Source: Gordonia phthalatica (GTDB lineage: Bacteria; Actinomycetota; Actinomycetes; Mycobacteriales; Mycobacteriaceae). From it: a DNA stretch of 64,000 nt. Shown here piece by piece: positions 1 to 11,709 of this stretch; position 1 is the stretch's first letter; every line of letters starts with the position of its first letter. The position numbers were made by a program, and so were the translations under genes. The stretch is from assembly GCF_001305675.1 (NCBI RefSeq), contig NZ_CP011853.1, forward strand, positions 2,170,001 to 2,234,000, written 5' to 3'. The notes beneath the pieces are model-generated. The model saw nothing but the letters and a program-made list of their open reading frames with translations, searched no databases and was not told the DNA's origin.

Positions 1-1097
1 GCGCCTCGGACGGCTCCGGCAAGTCCGATATGACCCTCCTGCTCGACGAGCCGACCAACCACCTCGACGCCGACTCGATCCATTGGCTCCGCGAGTTCCT
101 ACAGAACCACGAGGGCGGACTGATTGTGATCAGCCACGACGTGGACCTGCTGGCCGACGTCGTGAACCGCGTCTGGTTCCTGGACGCCGTCCGCGGTGAG
201 GCCGACGTCTACAACATGGGATGGACGCGCTACCTGGACGCGCGCGCCACCGATGAGCAGCGCCGCAAGCGCGAGCGTGCCAACGCCGAGAAGAAGGCGT
301 CGGCTCTGCGCACCCAGGCCGCGAAGCTGGGCGCCAAGGCGACGAAGGCCGCTGCCGCCCACCAGATGATCCGTCGCGCCGAGCGCATGATGGAGGAGCT
401 CGACGAGGTGCGCGTGGACGACAAGACCGCGCACATCCGCTTCCCGGAGCCCGCGGCGTGCGGTCGGACGCCGTTGACGGCGAAGGAGCTCACCAAGGTC
501 TACGGGTCGCTGGAGATCTTCACGGGCGTCGACTTGGCGATCGACAAGGGATCGCGAGTGGTGGTGCTCGGACTGAACGGTGCGGGCAAGACCACACTGC
601 TGCGCCTGCTCGCGGGTACCGAGGAACCCGATCTCGGCGAGGTGATCCCCGGCTACGGGTTGAAGCTCGGCTACTTCGCGCAGGAGCACGACACCCTGGA
701 CGACGAGGCGACGGTCTGGGAGAACATCCGTCACCTGGCGCCCGACGCCGGCGAACAGGACCTGCGCGGACTGCTCGGAGCGTTCATGTTCACCGGTCCG
801 CAGCTGGAACAGCCGGCCGGAACACTGTCCGGCGGCGAGAAGACCCGTCTCGCCCTGGCCGGGCTGGTGTCGTCGGCCGCCAACGTGCTGCTGCTCGACG
901 AGCCGACCAACAACCTCGACCCGATCTCCCGCGAACAGGTCCTCGGCGCTCTGCGCAGCTACACCGGGGCCGTGGTCCTGGTGACGCACGACCCCGGCGC
1001 TGCCGCAGCTCTCGATCCCGAGCGCGTGATCCTGCTGCCCGACGGCACCGAGGACCACTGGTCCGACGAGTATCAGGAGATCATCGAACTGGCGTGA
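1..1097 (+). CDS. ABC-F family ATPase, 5' end outside window
   Basis: C-terminal part of a soluble ABC-F protein with two nucleotide-binding domains and no membrane segments; such proteins act on the ribosome rather than as transporters. The reading frame is already open at base 3. The window begins between the signature and Walker B of domain 1: LLLDEPTNHLDADS is followed by the H-loop ISHD. A charged linker of about 80 residues rich in Lys, Arg and Ala follows, then a complete second domain with Walker A GLNGAGKTT, signature LSGGEKTRLALAG and Walker B LLLDEPTNNLD. The sequence resembles M. tuberculosis Rv1473, which also lies just upstream of acn. Ribosomal role is family knowledge; the exact substrate or antibiotic link cannot be read here. 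Confidence 0.93.
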   Translation, partial: ASDGSGKSDMTLLLDEPTNHLDADSIHWLREFLQNHEGGLIVISHDVDLLADVVNRVWFLDAVRGEADVYNMGWTRYLDARATDEQRRKRERANAEKKASALRTQAAKLGAKATKAAAAHQMIRRAERMMEELDEVRVDDKTAHIRFPEPAACGRTPLTAKELTKVYGSLEIFTGVDLAIDKGSRVVVLGLNGAGKTTLLRLLAGTEEPDLGEVIPGYGLKLGYFAQEHDTLDDEATVWENIRHLAPDAGEQDLRGLLGAFMFTGPQLEQPAGTLSGGEKTRLALAGLVSSAANVLLLDEPTNNLDPISREQVLGALRSYTGAVVLVTHDPGAAAALDPERVILLPDGTEDHWSDEYQEIIELA

Positions 1098-1118
1098 TCC
1101 GCGGACCGCGATGGTCGG

Positions 1119-1730
1119 CTACGCGGGTGTCGCGAAGACGACGATGTTGTCGCGGTAGCCCAGCGGCGGCCCGATGAACGGACCTCCGCAGGTGACCAGG
1201 GCGAGGGTCTCCGGCCCGTCGAGCCGGTTCAGCTCGTCGAACGGAACGGCGTCGGCACCCTTCCCCTCCTTCTGCGCATCGACGACGCGCGTGACGCGAT
1301 AGGTGTGCTTCGCGCCGTCGGCGGTGTCGACCGTGACCGTGTCGCCTGCCGTCAGTTTCGCGAACCGCGCGGCGTAGCCGGTGCCCTGCTTCAGGTCGTC
1401 GACGTGACCGGCGACGACGATGGTCCCGGCACCCGATCCCGGGAGGGCCGAGTCGACCCACCAGCCGAGCTTCGCGATGTCGGTCGGAGGCAACAGGGTG
1501 CCCGCGGCATCGGTCGCCACGGACACCGTCGGTGCCGACGCGCCGTCGATCACCACCGACTTCGGCGTCGACGGATCGTGCGAGACCGCGCTGACCGGCG
1601 GCCGGAGATTCTCTTGCGCCTGCGTCGAGGACGTGGACGGCGTTGCCTCCTCGGTTCCGCACGCGGCGGTCGCGACGAGGGCCGCGACCGCTGCGAGCGT
1701 ACACAGGATGCGAATGAGGCGTCGCATCAC
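1119..1730 (-). CDS. class F-like sortase with lipoprotein signal
   Basis: Predicted cysteine transpeptidase of about 203 aa that would join a surface protein to an acceptor outside the membrane. The N-terminus has a hydrophobic stretch ending in a lipobox-like TAAC (Cys24), so it may be lipid-anchored. The sortase triad is visible: His109 in AGHVDD, Cys181 in LVTCGG and Arg193 in YRDN. The small single-domain form and absence of a C-terminal membrane helix fit class F sortases of actinobacteria. Its ATG overlaps the stop of the SpaA-like gene (ATGA), so the two are probably co-translated and the upstream protein is the likely substrate. Class assignment rests on motif and size only. Confidence 0.85.
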   Translation of the reverse strand: MMRRLIRILCTLAAVAALVATAACGTEEATPSTSSTQAQENLRPPVSAVSHDPSTPKSVVIDGASAPTVSVATDAAGTLLPPTDIAKLGWWVDSALPGSGAGTIVVAGHVDDLKQGTGYAARFAKLTAGDTVTVDTADGAKHTYRVTRVVDAQKEGKGADAVPFDELNRLDGPETLALVTCGGPFIGPPLGYRDNIVVFATPA

Positions 1731-2650
1731 GACGTCCTACCGGTGGGGATCGACCTCAGCGGGACACGAGTGCCCGGGTCACGAACGACGACCACGGGAG
1801 CCTTCGGCGTGTCGAACAGGGTCAGGTACTCGTTGTGGGTCGGTTCGACCGTCACGGTGTACACCGTCGGATCCAACTCGTAGCCCGCGGGCGCCACCGT
1901 CTCCTGGACGCGGTAGCAGCCCTGGTGCAGCCACTGCGTTCCGACGCCGTTGGCACCGGTGGTGAGGCCGGCGCCCACGCTGCCGTCTCGACACGAGGCG
2001 ATCCAGTACTGCGCGCCGGCGAGGAGGGCCCCAGTGATGCGGTCGCGCTTGGTGATCGTGACGGAGCCGCGGAGCTCCGGACGACCGAGTTCGATCGTGA
2101 CGGTGACGTGCTGGCCGGGTGCCAACTGGAAGGACTGCGGGACGGCCTTCATCCAGTCGTAGCCTGCCGGCGGCTGGTCCATGAGTGCCACGTACACCCA
2201 CCCGGCCCGTACGGTGCTCGTCGACGGTGTCGTGACCATCCGGTCATGGACTCCGTCAATACTCAACTCCGCCTCGACGCCGGCGACCTCGGTCCTGGTC
2301 TTGAGGTCCATCGCGATCACCGTGACGGTGCCCGTGTCCTGCTTCGGCGTCGTCGTAGGCGGGGTGGTGGTCGTCGGCTCAGTGGTCGTCGGCTGAGTGG
2401 TCTCCGGCTGCGTCGTCGTCGGTGCAGTCGTGGTCGTCTCGACGGGCATCGTCGGCTGGGTGGTCTCCGGCGTCCCGGTGTCCGGTGGCGCCGTGGTCGT
2501 CGTCGTGTCCGCCGGGGTGGTCGCGGCGGGAGCCTCCGTGGCGGTCGGCGTCTCCGCGGAGGACGGCGCTGCGCTCACGGCGACCGCCGCCGCAAGCGCG
2601 AGCAGCAGCGTGGCGACGAGGACGAGGATTCGGTGAACGTGTTTGATCAT
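1727..2650 (-). CDS. SpaA/Cna-B-like secreted surface protein, Thr-rich
   Basis: About 307 aa. A signal peptide (1-31) is followed by a low-complexity Thr/Pro linker (about 35-103) and two SpaA-type beta domains (about 106-190 and 194-281). The second domain has the features of an intramolecular isopeptide fold: Lys201 in ITKRD, Glu250 in VQETVAPAGY and a late Asn273. Cys220 and Cys245 could form a disulfide. There is no LPXTG motif or C-terminal membrane helix; the protein ends in RVPLRSIPTGRTS. The ATG at 2650 is chosen because AAGGAG lies six bases before it; a TTG five codons upstream would put that site inside the coding sequence. It overlaps the sortase gene by four bases. Confidence 0.8.
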   Translation of the reverse strand: MIKHVHRILVLVATLLLALAAAVAVSAAPSSAETPTATEAPAATTPADTTTTTAPPDTGTPETTQPTMPVETTTTAPTTTQPETTQPTTTEPTTTTPPTTTPKQDTGTVTVIAMDLKTRTEVAGVEAELSIDGVHDRMVTTPSTSTVRAGWVYVALMDQPPAGYDWMKAVPQSFQLAPGQHVTVTIELGRPELRGSVTITKRDRITGALLAGAQYWIASCRDGSVGAGLTTGANGVGTQWLHQGCYRVQETVAPAGYELDPTVYTVTVEPTHNEYLTLFDTPKAPVVVVRDPGTRVPLRSIPTGRTS

Positions 2651-2760
2651 GGTGGGCTCCTTCAAGGAATGGCCCCGACATGAGTTAGATCGCTCCGCAC
2701 CAGCGTCCGGTTAGCCGACTTCGCGCCCCGTCATTCACCCGAATGATCGACGTGACGCGG

Positions 2761-4305
2761 TCAGCCCTGCGCCAGCACCTGATCGCGCAGGGTCCGCTTG
2801 ACGAGTTTGCCGGTCGGTGTGCGCGGCAGTTCGTCGACGAACCGGATCTCCTTCGGCGCCTTGAACGCCGCCAGGTCCGATCGGGTGAACTCGATCAACT
2901 CCTGGGCCAGCGTCTCGCTCGGCTCCACCCCGTCGACGAGCTGCACGAAGCCGACCGGCTTCTCGCCGAGGTCGTCGTCGGGCAGTCCGATGACGCCGAC
3001 GTCGTACACGGCGGGGTGGTTGATGATGATGTTCTCCGCCTCCTGCGGGTAGATGTTGACGCCGCCGGAGATGATGGTGAACGCCTTGCGATCGGTCAGG
3101 TACAGGTAGCCCTCGTCGTCGAGATAACCGAGGTCGCCGGTGGTGGTCCACCACGGGTGGTCGGGGTGCTGCGCGGCCTTCGTCTTGTCCGGATCGTTGT
3201 GGTAGACGAAGGTCTGCTCGTCGCGTTCGAAGTAGATGGTGCCGACCTCGCCGACCGGTAGGTCGGTGCCCTGGTCGTCGCAGACGTGCACGATGCCCAA
3301 GACCGCGCGACCCACCGATCCCGGATGCGCGAGCGCCTCCGGAGAACTGATGACCGTGATGCCGACGCCCTCGGTGGCGGCGTAGTACTCGCTGATCACC
3401 GGCCCCCACCACTCGATCATCCGGCGCTTCACCTCGGCCGGGCACGGGGCGGCCGCGTGGATCGCCACCTTCAAGCTGGAGACGTCGTAGGCGGTGCGGA
3501 TCTCCTCGGGCAGTTTCAGCATCCGGACGAACATGGTCGGCACCCACTGGCTGTGCGTGACGGAGTATTCGTCGATCAGCTTCAACGCGCCTTCGGCGTC
3601 GAAGTGGTCCATGATCACCACGGTGCCACCGAGGGCGTTCGTCATCGCGCAGTAGCGCAGCGGCGCTGCGTGGTACAGCGGTGCGGGGGAGAGGTACACG
3701 GTGTCCGGGCCGAATCCGTACACCACGCCGAAGACCCGTGACATCAAGTCCTTCTCCTCGTCGACCTGAACGCCCGGCAGGTCCGGCTTGATGCCCTTCG
3801 GTCGCCCGGTGGTCCCCGAGGAGTACAGCATGTCCGCGCCGCGCGGCTGGCTCGCAAGAGGCGCGGGTGAGGCGGCGTCGCGGACCGTCTCGAAGTCCGT
3901 GAAGCCCTCCACCGCGCCACCCCAGGCGAACCGCCGCTCGGCCTCGGCCAGCGCCGGGATCTCATGAGCCCGGGAGACGGCGTCGGCGACCGACGCCGAC
4001 GCGAACACCGCCTTGGCGCCGCAGTCGTCGAGGATGTAGTTGACCTCGCCGGGCGTGAGGTGGTGATTGACGGCGGTCACGTACATGCCGCTGCGGACGG
4101 CCGCCCAGTAGACGTCGAAGATCCGCAGGTCGTTGTCGGAGACGATCGCCACGGTGTCGCCCTCGCCGATGCCGAGGCGGCGCAGGTGATTCGCGATGCG
4201 CGTCGACCGGTCCATCAACTCCGCGTACGTCACCTGCTCGCCGGTCGTCGGCCTGATGATGGCGGGCTTGTCGGGGGTCGTCGCTGCGAAGGTTCCTGGG
4301 TACAC
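2761..4305 (-). CDS. FadD-like acyl-CoA synthetase (AMP-forming)
   Basis: ANL-superfamily enzyme of about 514 aa expected to activate a carboxylic acid to acyl-AMP and then acyl-CoA in the cytoplasm. Visible motifs: P-loop YSSGTTGRPKG (about 161-171), acid-binding YYAATEG, TTTGDLGYLDDEG with the hinge region LTDRK, and the C-terminal PRTPTGKLVKR with catalytic Lys500. The GTG at 4305 is preferred because AGGAG lies seven bases upstream; the frame stays open to 4425 but that part is proline/arginine-rich and has no ribosome site. It is divergent from the lipoprotein gene at 4470. Chain-length specificity cannot be judged from the sequence. Confidence 0.88.
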   Translation of the reverse strand: MYPGTFAATTPDKPAIIRPTTGEQVTYAELMDRSTRIANHLRRLGIGEGDTVAIVSDNDLRIFDVYWAAVRSGMYVTAVNHHLTPGEVNYILDDCGAKAVFASASVADAVSRAHEIPALAEAERRFAWGGAVEGFTDFETVRDAASPAPLASQPRGADMLYSSGTTGRPKGIKPDLPGVQVDEEKDLMSRVFGVVYGFGPDTVYLSPAPLYHAAPLRYCAMTNALGGTVVIMDHFDAEGALKLIDEYSVTHSQWVPTMFVRMLKLPEEIRTAYDVSSLKVAIHAAAPCPAEVKRRMIEWWGPVISEYYAATEGVGITVISSPEALAHPGSVGRAVLGIVHVCDDQGTDLPVGEVGTIYFERDEQTFVYHNDPDKTKAAQHPDHPWWTTTGDLGYLDDEGYLYLTDRKAFTIISGGVNIYPQEAENIIINHPAVYDVGVIGLPDDDLGEKPVGFVQLVDGVEPSETLAQELIEFTRSDLAAFKAPKEIRFVDELPRTPTGKLVKRTLRDQVLAQG

Positions 4306-4457
4306 GGGCACGCTCCTGAAATATGTCGGACGTCTCTCTGCGACGGTAACCGACCGAGCGCTTATTCGGCGTTGAAACGACGGTGGGCCGAAAACGGCCG
4401 TCAGTCGGGAAGAGGACTGACACACCGGGCGTTTCGGTCCGGGTCAGGTGCTCCACA

Positions 4458-4463
4458 TACGAT
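4458..4463 (+). promoter_or_regulatory. -10 box of likely leaderless promoter (TACGAT)
   Basis: TACGAT lies six bases before the ATG at 4470, and no Shine-Dalgarno sequence separates them. No convincing -35 is seen. Confidence 0.5.
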
Positions 4464-4469
4464 GACCCC

Positions 4470-5636
4470 ATGCGAAAAGGGGCGACAGTCGCGGCGGCAC
4501 TGATGATGAGCGCGACCGCGGTGGCGGGATGCGCGGTGGACGGGACGGCGACGCGGGGACCGATTCAACTCGACACGGGCAAGTATCTGGCGCAGCAGAG
4601 CATGGCGCTCAAGTCGGCGTCGACCGACGGTGCCTGGGCGCAGTTGCGGGGCGTCCGGTTGGCTGACCACATCATCTTCCCTCGGGAGGTCGACAGCGGT
4701 CTCGTCTCCTCGAAGTTCCCGTTGCAACCGCTGTCCTCGGCACAGAACGCGGGCGGCGTCTTCGGCGGCGGAGAGGTCTCCGACCTCCCCGTCCTCAAGC
4801 AGTTCCAATACGGATTCGTCGTCACCGCGGGCGAGGAGGGCGCGGGCGATCTCGGCATCAGCCACGCGGTCCTCGTCTTCGACAGCCCCGCGTCCGCTGC
4901 GCGGGCCGCCTACGACATCTCGAAGACGAAACTGAAGAAGAAGCCCGACGAGTACACCACGAACATCCGCTCCAAGCCCGTCCCCGGAGCGCCCGACGGC
5001 ACGCGCGCCGTGGAGTCCACCGGCGTGTACCAGGGGAAGGTCCAGAACGAGACCGTGGAGGGCTTCACCCCGGTCGGCTCCATGCTGATGTACACCTGGG
5101 GCCAGGCCAAGGACCTCCCGCGGGCGGAGAACATCGTGAAGACCGCGCTGACGAAGCAGAAGGCGCTCCTGGACCCGGCACCCACCATCTCCGACGACCG
5201 CAACCCCGATCCCACCGGCCTGATCCGCGGCACCCTCGTCGGCGAGGGCGGCGGCGACCCGATGGAGAAGGTCGTCTTCTCCGCCCGCGGCGCGGCCCTG
5301 ACCTTCGACGATCAGCCCGCGGCGTACGAGGCGATGAAGAAGACCGGCGTCACCGAGGTGGCCCTGAACGGCACCAAGGCCTATCGCACCGGCAGTGCCG
5401 ACCAGGCGAAGACGTTCGCCGACTTCCTGCGCAAGGAGTACGCGGTCACGTACACGGCCACCAAGGCCGCCGCGAGTCCCCGGGACCTCGGCGGGGCGCA
5501 CTGCTGGAACAACGACGACCGCCAGTTCGGCTGCACCGTGGTCGTCGACCGCTACGTCGGCTTCACCCTCAGCCGATCGCTGAAGGACGCTCAGCAGCAG
5601 ATCTCCGCGCAGTCGGTGTTCCTCAGCAAGCTCTGA
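4470..5636 (+). CDS. Secreted lipoprotein, DUF7373-like
   Basis: Exported lipoprotein of 388 aa. A short charged start and hydrophobic core end in the lipobox AVAGC, giving a lipidated Cys after about 20 residues. The mature start carries LDTGKY, resembling the LDTGNY signature recalled from the DUF7373 lipoproteins of Gordonia and Rhodococcus. The rest is a two-part alpha/beta protein with a Cys pair near the C-terminus (HCWNN and FGCTV). The ATG at 4470 is used because the signal peptide begins there; the frame is open 29 codons further upstream without support. It ends three bases before the convergent VWA gene. No function is known to me for the family. Confidence 0.75.
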   Translation: MRKGATVAAALMMSATAVAGCAVDGTATRGPIQLDTGKYLAQQSMALKSASTDGAWAQLRGVRLADHIIFPREVDSGLVSSKFPLQPLSSAQNAGGVFGGGEVSDLPVLKQFQYGFVVTAGEEGAGDLGISHAVLVFDSPASAARAAYDISKTKLKKKPDEYTTNIRSKPVPGAPDGTRAVESTGVYQGKVQNETVEGFTPVGSMLMYTWGQAKDLPRAENIVKTALTKQKALLDPAPTISDDRNPDPTGLIRGTLVGEGGGDPMEKVVFSARGAALTFDDQPAAYEAMKKTGVTEVALNGTKAYRTGSADQAKTFADFLRKEYAVTYTATKAAASPRDLGGAHCWNNDDRQFGCTVVVDRYVGFTLSRSLKDAQQQISAQSVFLSKL

Positions 5637-5639
5637 TCG

Positions 5640-7238
5640 TCACGCGCCCTCGGCACGGAACGAGACCGCCTGCAGCAGGATCGCACCGATGTCCTTCGGG
5701 TCGCGGGCGATGAACGCCTGACCGCCGGTGGCCTCAGCGATCTTCTTGAGGGCCGCCTCGTCGGCGTCCTCCGAGATGCCGACGGCGATGATCGGGATCC
5801 GGCGCGCGGGATTCTTCATGATGTTGAGTTCGGACACCAGGTTCTGCAGCGTGATGCTGTCCGGGTCCTCGTTGCGGCCGTCGGTCATGATGATGACGCT
5901 GTTCGAGTACGCGGGGTCGTAGGAATCGTAGACGCTGCGGAACGCGGCCAGTGTCGTGTCGTAGAGACCGGTGCCCCCGGCCAGATCGGACAGTGTCTCA
6001 TCGACCGCCTTGCCGAGCAGGACCCGCTGCGTGACGCCGTCCACCTTCTCCGACAGCGGACGGATCGGGAGGATCTCGCGGTAGTCCTTGTTGTCGCCGC
6101 CTCGGTTGATGCTGAACGCCCAGTAGCCGAGGGCGGTGTTCTTCGGGAACTGCTTGAGTCCGAACAGGGAGGCCTCGCGGAGCAACTCGGCCCGGCTGCG
6201 GCCGTCGGTCTCCTTCGTCATCGACCCCGAGACGTCCTGCACGACCAGCGACCGGATCGGCTTGGTCAGCGCGCCCCACTTGCGGAGGATGTTGTCGACG
6301 AGTTCGCGGTTCGGCTGGCGCAGGACGGTGAACTCGCCGACGCCCGCGTCGCCGGCCAGGGGAGAGCCGTCGGGAGGTCGGATGCCGGCCTCGTCGCGGA
6401 TCGCACGACCGTCATCGGTCTGGAGGACGTCGACGATCGCACGGATGGCTTCGGCGGCGAGACCCTGGTCCGACGACTGGGACACGTCGGCGATCCGGTA
6501 GTCGAGGTTGACGGTGCCCGCTCGGGGAACTATCGCCTCGACTCCGGAGCTCGGCTTGGTGCGCGTGAACTTCACGAACGCGCTCTCGGTGGTGAGGGTG
6601 ACCGCAGGCTTCGCTCCGTCGGCGATCTTCGCCAGGTCGGAGGTTCCGTCGTTGTTGTTCATCATCAGACCCCGCTTGGTGAGGTCTTCGATGAGCGACT
6701 GGTGCGTGAGGGAACCGGACGAGACCTCGGCCAGGGCACCCACCACGGCGGCGTTGCTGACGTCGCTCTGCGCGGGCGGATCCACGTGCACCTTCGGATC
6801 GCTCAAGATGTCGGTCCACGTCGGGTCGGACGGCAGGTCACGACCCGCCAACACGACCGGCGACACTCCCAGGGAGGGCCCGATGTCCGACCAGGAACGG
6901 CCCAGGGCGGTCCGGACCTGTCTGATGCGGGCCTGTGACTCGGCGACCCAGATCTGTGCCGGCTTACGCTGGGAGAGCCGTTCGTTGGTGTGGCTCGGCG
7001 CGACCGCCTCCACCGTGAAGTCCAGACACGAGCCTGCCTCGGCGCGCTCGGCGAGCCGCTCCACGTAGTCCTTGACGCCGCTGTCGGCGATCACCGACAC
7101 CTGCCGGACGTCGCCGCAGGTATCGCGGTTGTTCTGCCAGACGACGAAGGCGCCGCCCGCGAGCAGTGCGACGAGTGCCACGGAGATACCGACCCGAAGG
7201 CCGGTGGTGGACATAGCGGTACTGCGGTGGTCACCCAT
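5640..7238 (-). CDS. Membrane-anchored substrate-binding-like plus VWA protein
   Basis: Protein of 532 aa with one N-terminal membrane segment (about 14-31). An extracellular region of roughly 290 residues resembles a periplasmic binding protein (VSVIADSGVKDYVERLAE, then SPVVLAGRDLP). A C-terminal von Willebrand A domain from about 329 has the metal-site motif DVSGSM (Asp335) and the later IIMTDG. This two-module layout is common in actinobacterial envelope proteins of unknown role. Start at 7238: AAAGGAG lies 11 bases upstream and the membrane segment follows directly; the frame is open 35 codons further but unsupported. It may sense or bind a ligand at the cell surface, which is inference. 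Confidence 0.8.
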   Translation of the reverse strand: MGDHRSTAMSTTGLRVGISVALVALLAGGAFVVWQNNRDTCGDVRQVSVIADSGVKDYVERLAERAEAGSCLDFTVEAVAPSHTNERLSQRKPAQIWVAESQARIRQVRTALGRSWSDIGPSLGVSPVVLAGRDLPSDPTWTDILSDPKVHVDPPAQSDVSNAAVVGALAEVSSGSLTHQSLIEDLTKRGLMMNNNDGTSDLAKIADGAKPAVTLTTESAFVKFTRTKPSSGVEAIVPRAGTVNLDYRIADVSQSSDQGLAAEAIRAIVDVLQTDDGRAIRDEAGIRPPDGSPLAGDAGVGEFTVLRQPNRELVDNILRKWGALTKPIRSLVVQDVSGSMTKETDGRSRAELLREASLFGLKQFPKNTALGYWAFSINRGGDNKDYREILPIRPLSEKVDGVTQRVLLGKAVDETLSDLAGGTGLYDTTLAAFRSVYDSYDPAYSNSVIIMTDGRNEDPDSITLQNLVSELNIMKNPARRIPIIAVGISEDADEAALKKIAEATGGQAFIARDPKDIGAILLQAVSFRAEGA

Positions 7239-7345
7239 ACGATGAACGTCTCCTTTGGCAGGGTTCTCGTCTATGCGACAAAAAGGGTAGACGATGGGAG
7301 GACCCCGGGGTGCACCAGGGCATGAATATGCCGTTATACGCATAA

Positions 7346-7385
7346 CGAAGCCCGAGCCCCGCGGCGGCGCGGAGTCCGGGCTTCG
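7346..7385 (-). terminator. Hairpin terminator after acnR
   Basis: Nine-base perfect inverted repeat CGAAGCCCG/CGGGCTTCG with a 22-base GC-rich loop, just beyond the acnR stop. There is no long T run, as is usual for actinobacterial terminators. Confidence 0.55.
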
Positions 7386-7395
7386 TCATGCTGCG

Positions 7396-7977
7396 TCAGT
7401 TGTACTGCTCACCGGCCGGAACCCGCACCGACGCCTCGACGAGGTCGAGGACGGCGTGCAGATCGTCGGTCGACTGCCCCGACGCCAGGCGGGTGACGAT
7501 CCCGTCCAGGATCACGTCCAGATAGGTCACGAGGACCTCCGGCGGGACGTCCTTGCGCAGGCTTCCCGCTCGCCGTTTGCGTTCCAGACGAGCGAGGGTC
7601 GCGGCCTCGCGGTCGGCGCCCTGCGCCTCCCAGGCCTCACGGAAGCCGGGATCGGAACGGATCTTCCGCACGATCTCCAGCCGCGTGCTGAGCCAGTCGA
7701 AGTCCTTGGGACGTGCGAGGATGTCCCGCATCACCTGGACCAGACCTTCTTCTGCGGCGACGTCGGCCATCCGGTCCGCGTCCTCTCGTGCCAACGCCAG
7801 GAACAAGCCTTCCTTGTCCCCGAAGTGGTGAAAGATCGCGCCCCGAGACAGTCCCGTCGCCTCTTCCAAGCGTTTGACCGTCGCTCCGTCGTAGCCGTGC
7901 TCGGAGAAACAATGCCGCGCGCCGTCGAGGATCTCTCGACGACGCGCGGCAAGACGGTCATCGCTGACCCGTGGCAT
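7396..7977 (-). CDS. acnR: TetR-family repressor of aconitase, AcnR-like
   Basis: TetR regulator of 193 aa: N-terminal helix-turn-helix (about 12-58, with ATVKRLEEATGLSRGAIFHHFGDKE) and a variable ligand-binding C-terminal half. It starts two bases after the acn stop on the same strand, so the two form one transcription unit. In Corynebacterium glutamicum the gene directly after acn encodes AcnR, which represses acn; the Rv1474c/Rv1475c pair has the same order. A perfect copy of the recalled AcnR site lies in the acn promoter of this window, which supports the assignment and predicts that acnR is also self-controlled. Confidence 0.88.
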   Translation of the reverse strand: MPRVSDDRLAARRREILDGARHCFSEHGYDGATVKRLEEATGLSRGAIFHHFGDKEGLFLALAREDADRMADVAAEEGLVQVMRDILARPKDFDWLSTRLEIVRKIRSDPGFREAWEAQGADREAATLARLERKRRAGSLRKDVPPEVLVTYLDVILDGIVTRLASGQSTDDLHAVLDLVEASVRVPAGEQYN

Positions 7978-7979
7978 TA

Positions 7980-10820
<2,841 letters not shown>

Positions 10821-10870
10821 TCAGAAGCGTCGCAGCGTACGGCTGGCTGCTGCCGCGTTGCTACGCCGCC

Positions 10871-10893
10871 ATCATAGCAGTACGCGCGTACTG
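10871..10893 (-). promoter_or_regulatory. acn promoter with AcnR-type operator
   Basis: On the minus strand a -10 box TATGAT (10871-10876) is preceded by the perfect palindrome CAGTACGCGCGTACTG (10878-10893). This agrees at every fixed position with the CAGNACnnnCGTACTG site I recall for AcnR of C. glutamicum. The operator fills the spacer next to the -10, so bound repressor would block RNA polymerase. Confidence 0.78.
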
Positions 10894-11018
10894 GTTGGTG
10901 GTTTACTCCGACTCGACACGCCGAATCCACCGCGACCGGCCTGAACCGGCTCCACGAAGCACCCCTGTCGTATCCTTGGCCGCGACGTCCCACCGACTGT
11001 TCGAGGGAGCTTCCACTG

Positions 11019-11621
11019 ATGAATCCGGGTCCATCCGAGTTCGTGCTCGCCGCACCGCCCGGTGCCGCACCGCCGCCCGACGTGTGGTCGAACCTCGACA
11101 TGGCCGCGATCACGACATCGTTGAAGGACACCGGTGTCTGGGCGCCCGCCGACCAGCAGGCCGGACTGAAGGCACTGGTGAAGGAGGCCGCGAACGACGG
11201 CCACAGCCTGCACCTGGTGGTCCTGGATCAGACGTATCCGAAGTTCACCGCCTACCGTGACATCGCCACCGAACTGCAGTCGCACGTCGGTGGCACCGTC
11301 CTCGTCTTCGGTCCGAGCGGAAGCGGCACCGCGTCGAGCGACTTCAGCCGCGTCGATCTCGAGGATGCCTCCGGATCGGTGACCAAGGGATCGGACGCCA
11401 CCCAGGCGGCCACGCAGATGTACCACAGCGTGATCGACCCGAACGTGAACTGGAACGGCGTGACGATCGGCCTGATCGTCGTCGTCGTGATCGGAGCGGT
11501 GATCGCCCGACTCATGATGAACCGTCGCCGCAAGATCGAGGCGCCGGCCGCGGCACCGGCGCCCGAGACGTCGGCCGACCGGGAAACCGACGAGAGTCGT
11601 ACCCCGTCCGAACCGGAGTGA
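11019..11621 (+). CDS. DUF6676-type membrane protein (Rv1476-like)
   Basis: Protein of 200 aa. The N-terminal half (about 20-125) is a globular alpha/beta region recalling the TPM/DUF6676 fold; a single membrane segment lies near 148-165 (VTIGLIVVVVIGAVIARLMM), and a charged Pro/Ala-rich tail follows. The orthologue lies between acn and ripA in M. tuberculosis, so a link to the envelope is plausible but no activity is established to my knowledge. ATG with GGGAG nine bases upstream. A hairpin follows the stop. Confidence 0.75.
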   Translation: MNPGPSEFVLAAPPGAAPPPDVWSNLDMAAITTSLKDTGVWAPADQQAGLKALVKEAANDGHSLHLVVLDQTYPKFTAYRDIATELQSHVGGTVLVFGPSGSGTASSDFSRVDLEDASGSVTKGSDATQAATQMYHSVIDPNVNWNGVTIGLIVVVVIGAVIARLMMNRRRKIEAPAAAPAPETSADRETDESRTPSEPE

Positions 11622-11652
11622 CGGCCGCTCGCTTCGACGCCCGCTCATCTCA

Positions 11653-11686
11653 TCGGCCGACCATCCCGCCCCGGGTGGTCGGCCGA
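11653..11686 (+). terminator. Hairpin terminator
   Basis: Eleven-base perfect stem, TCGGCCGACCA/TGGTCGGCCGA, around a 12-base loop, 31 bases after the Rv1476-like gene. Confidence 0.6.
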
Positions 11687-11709
11687 AGCGGTCTCGATCA
11701 CTTTCACCG

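Noticed and set aside
2731..2746. TCATTC-ACCC-GAATGA hairpin after the acyl-CoA synthetase gene
   Set aside because: Only six base pairs and no T run; too weak to call a terminator.
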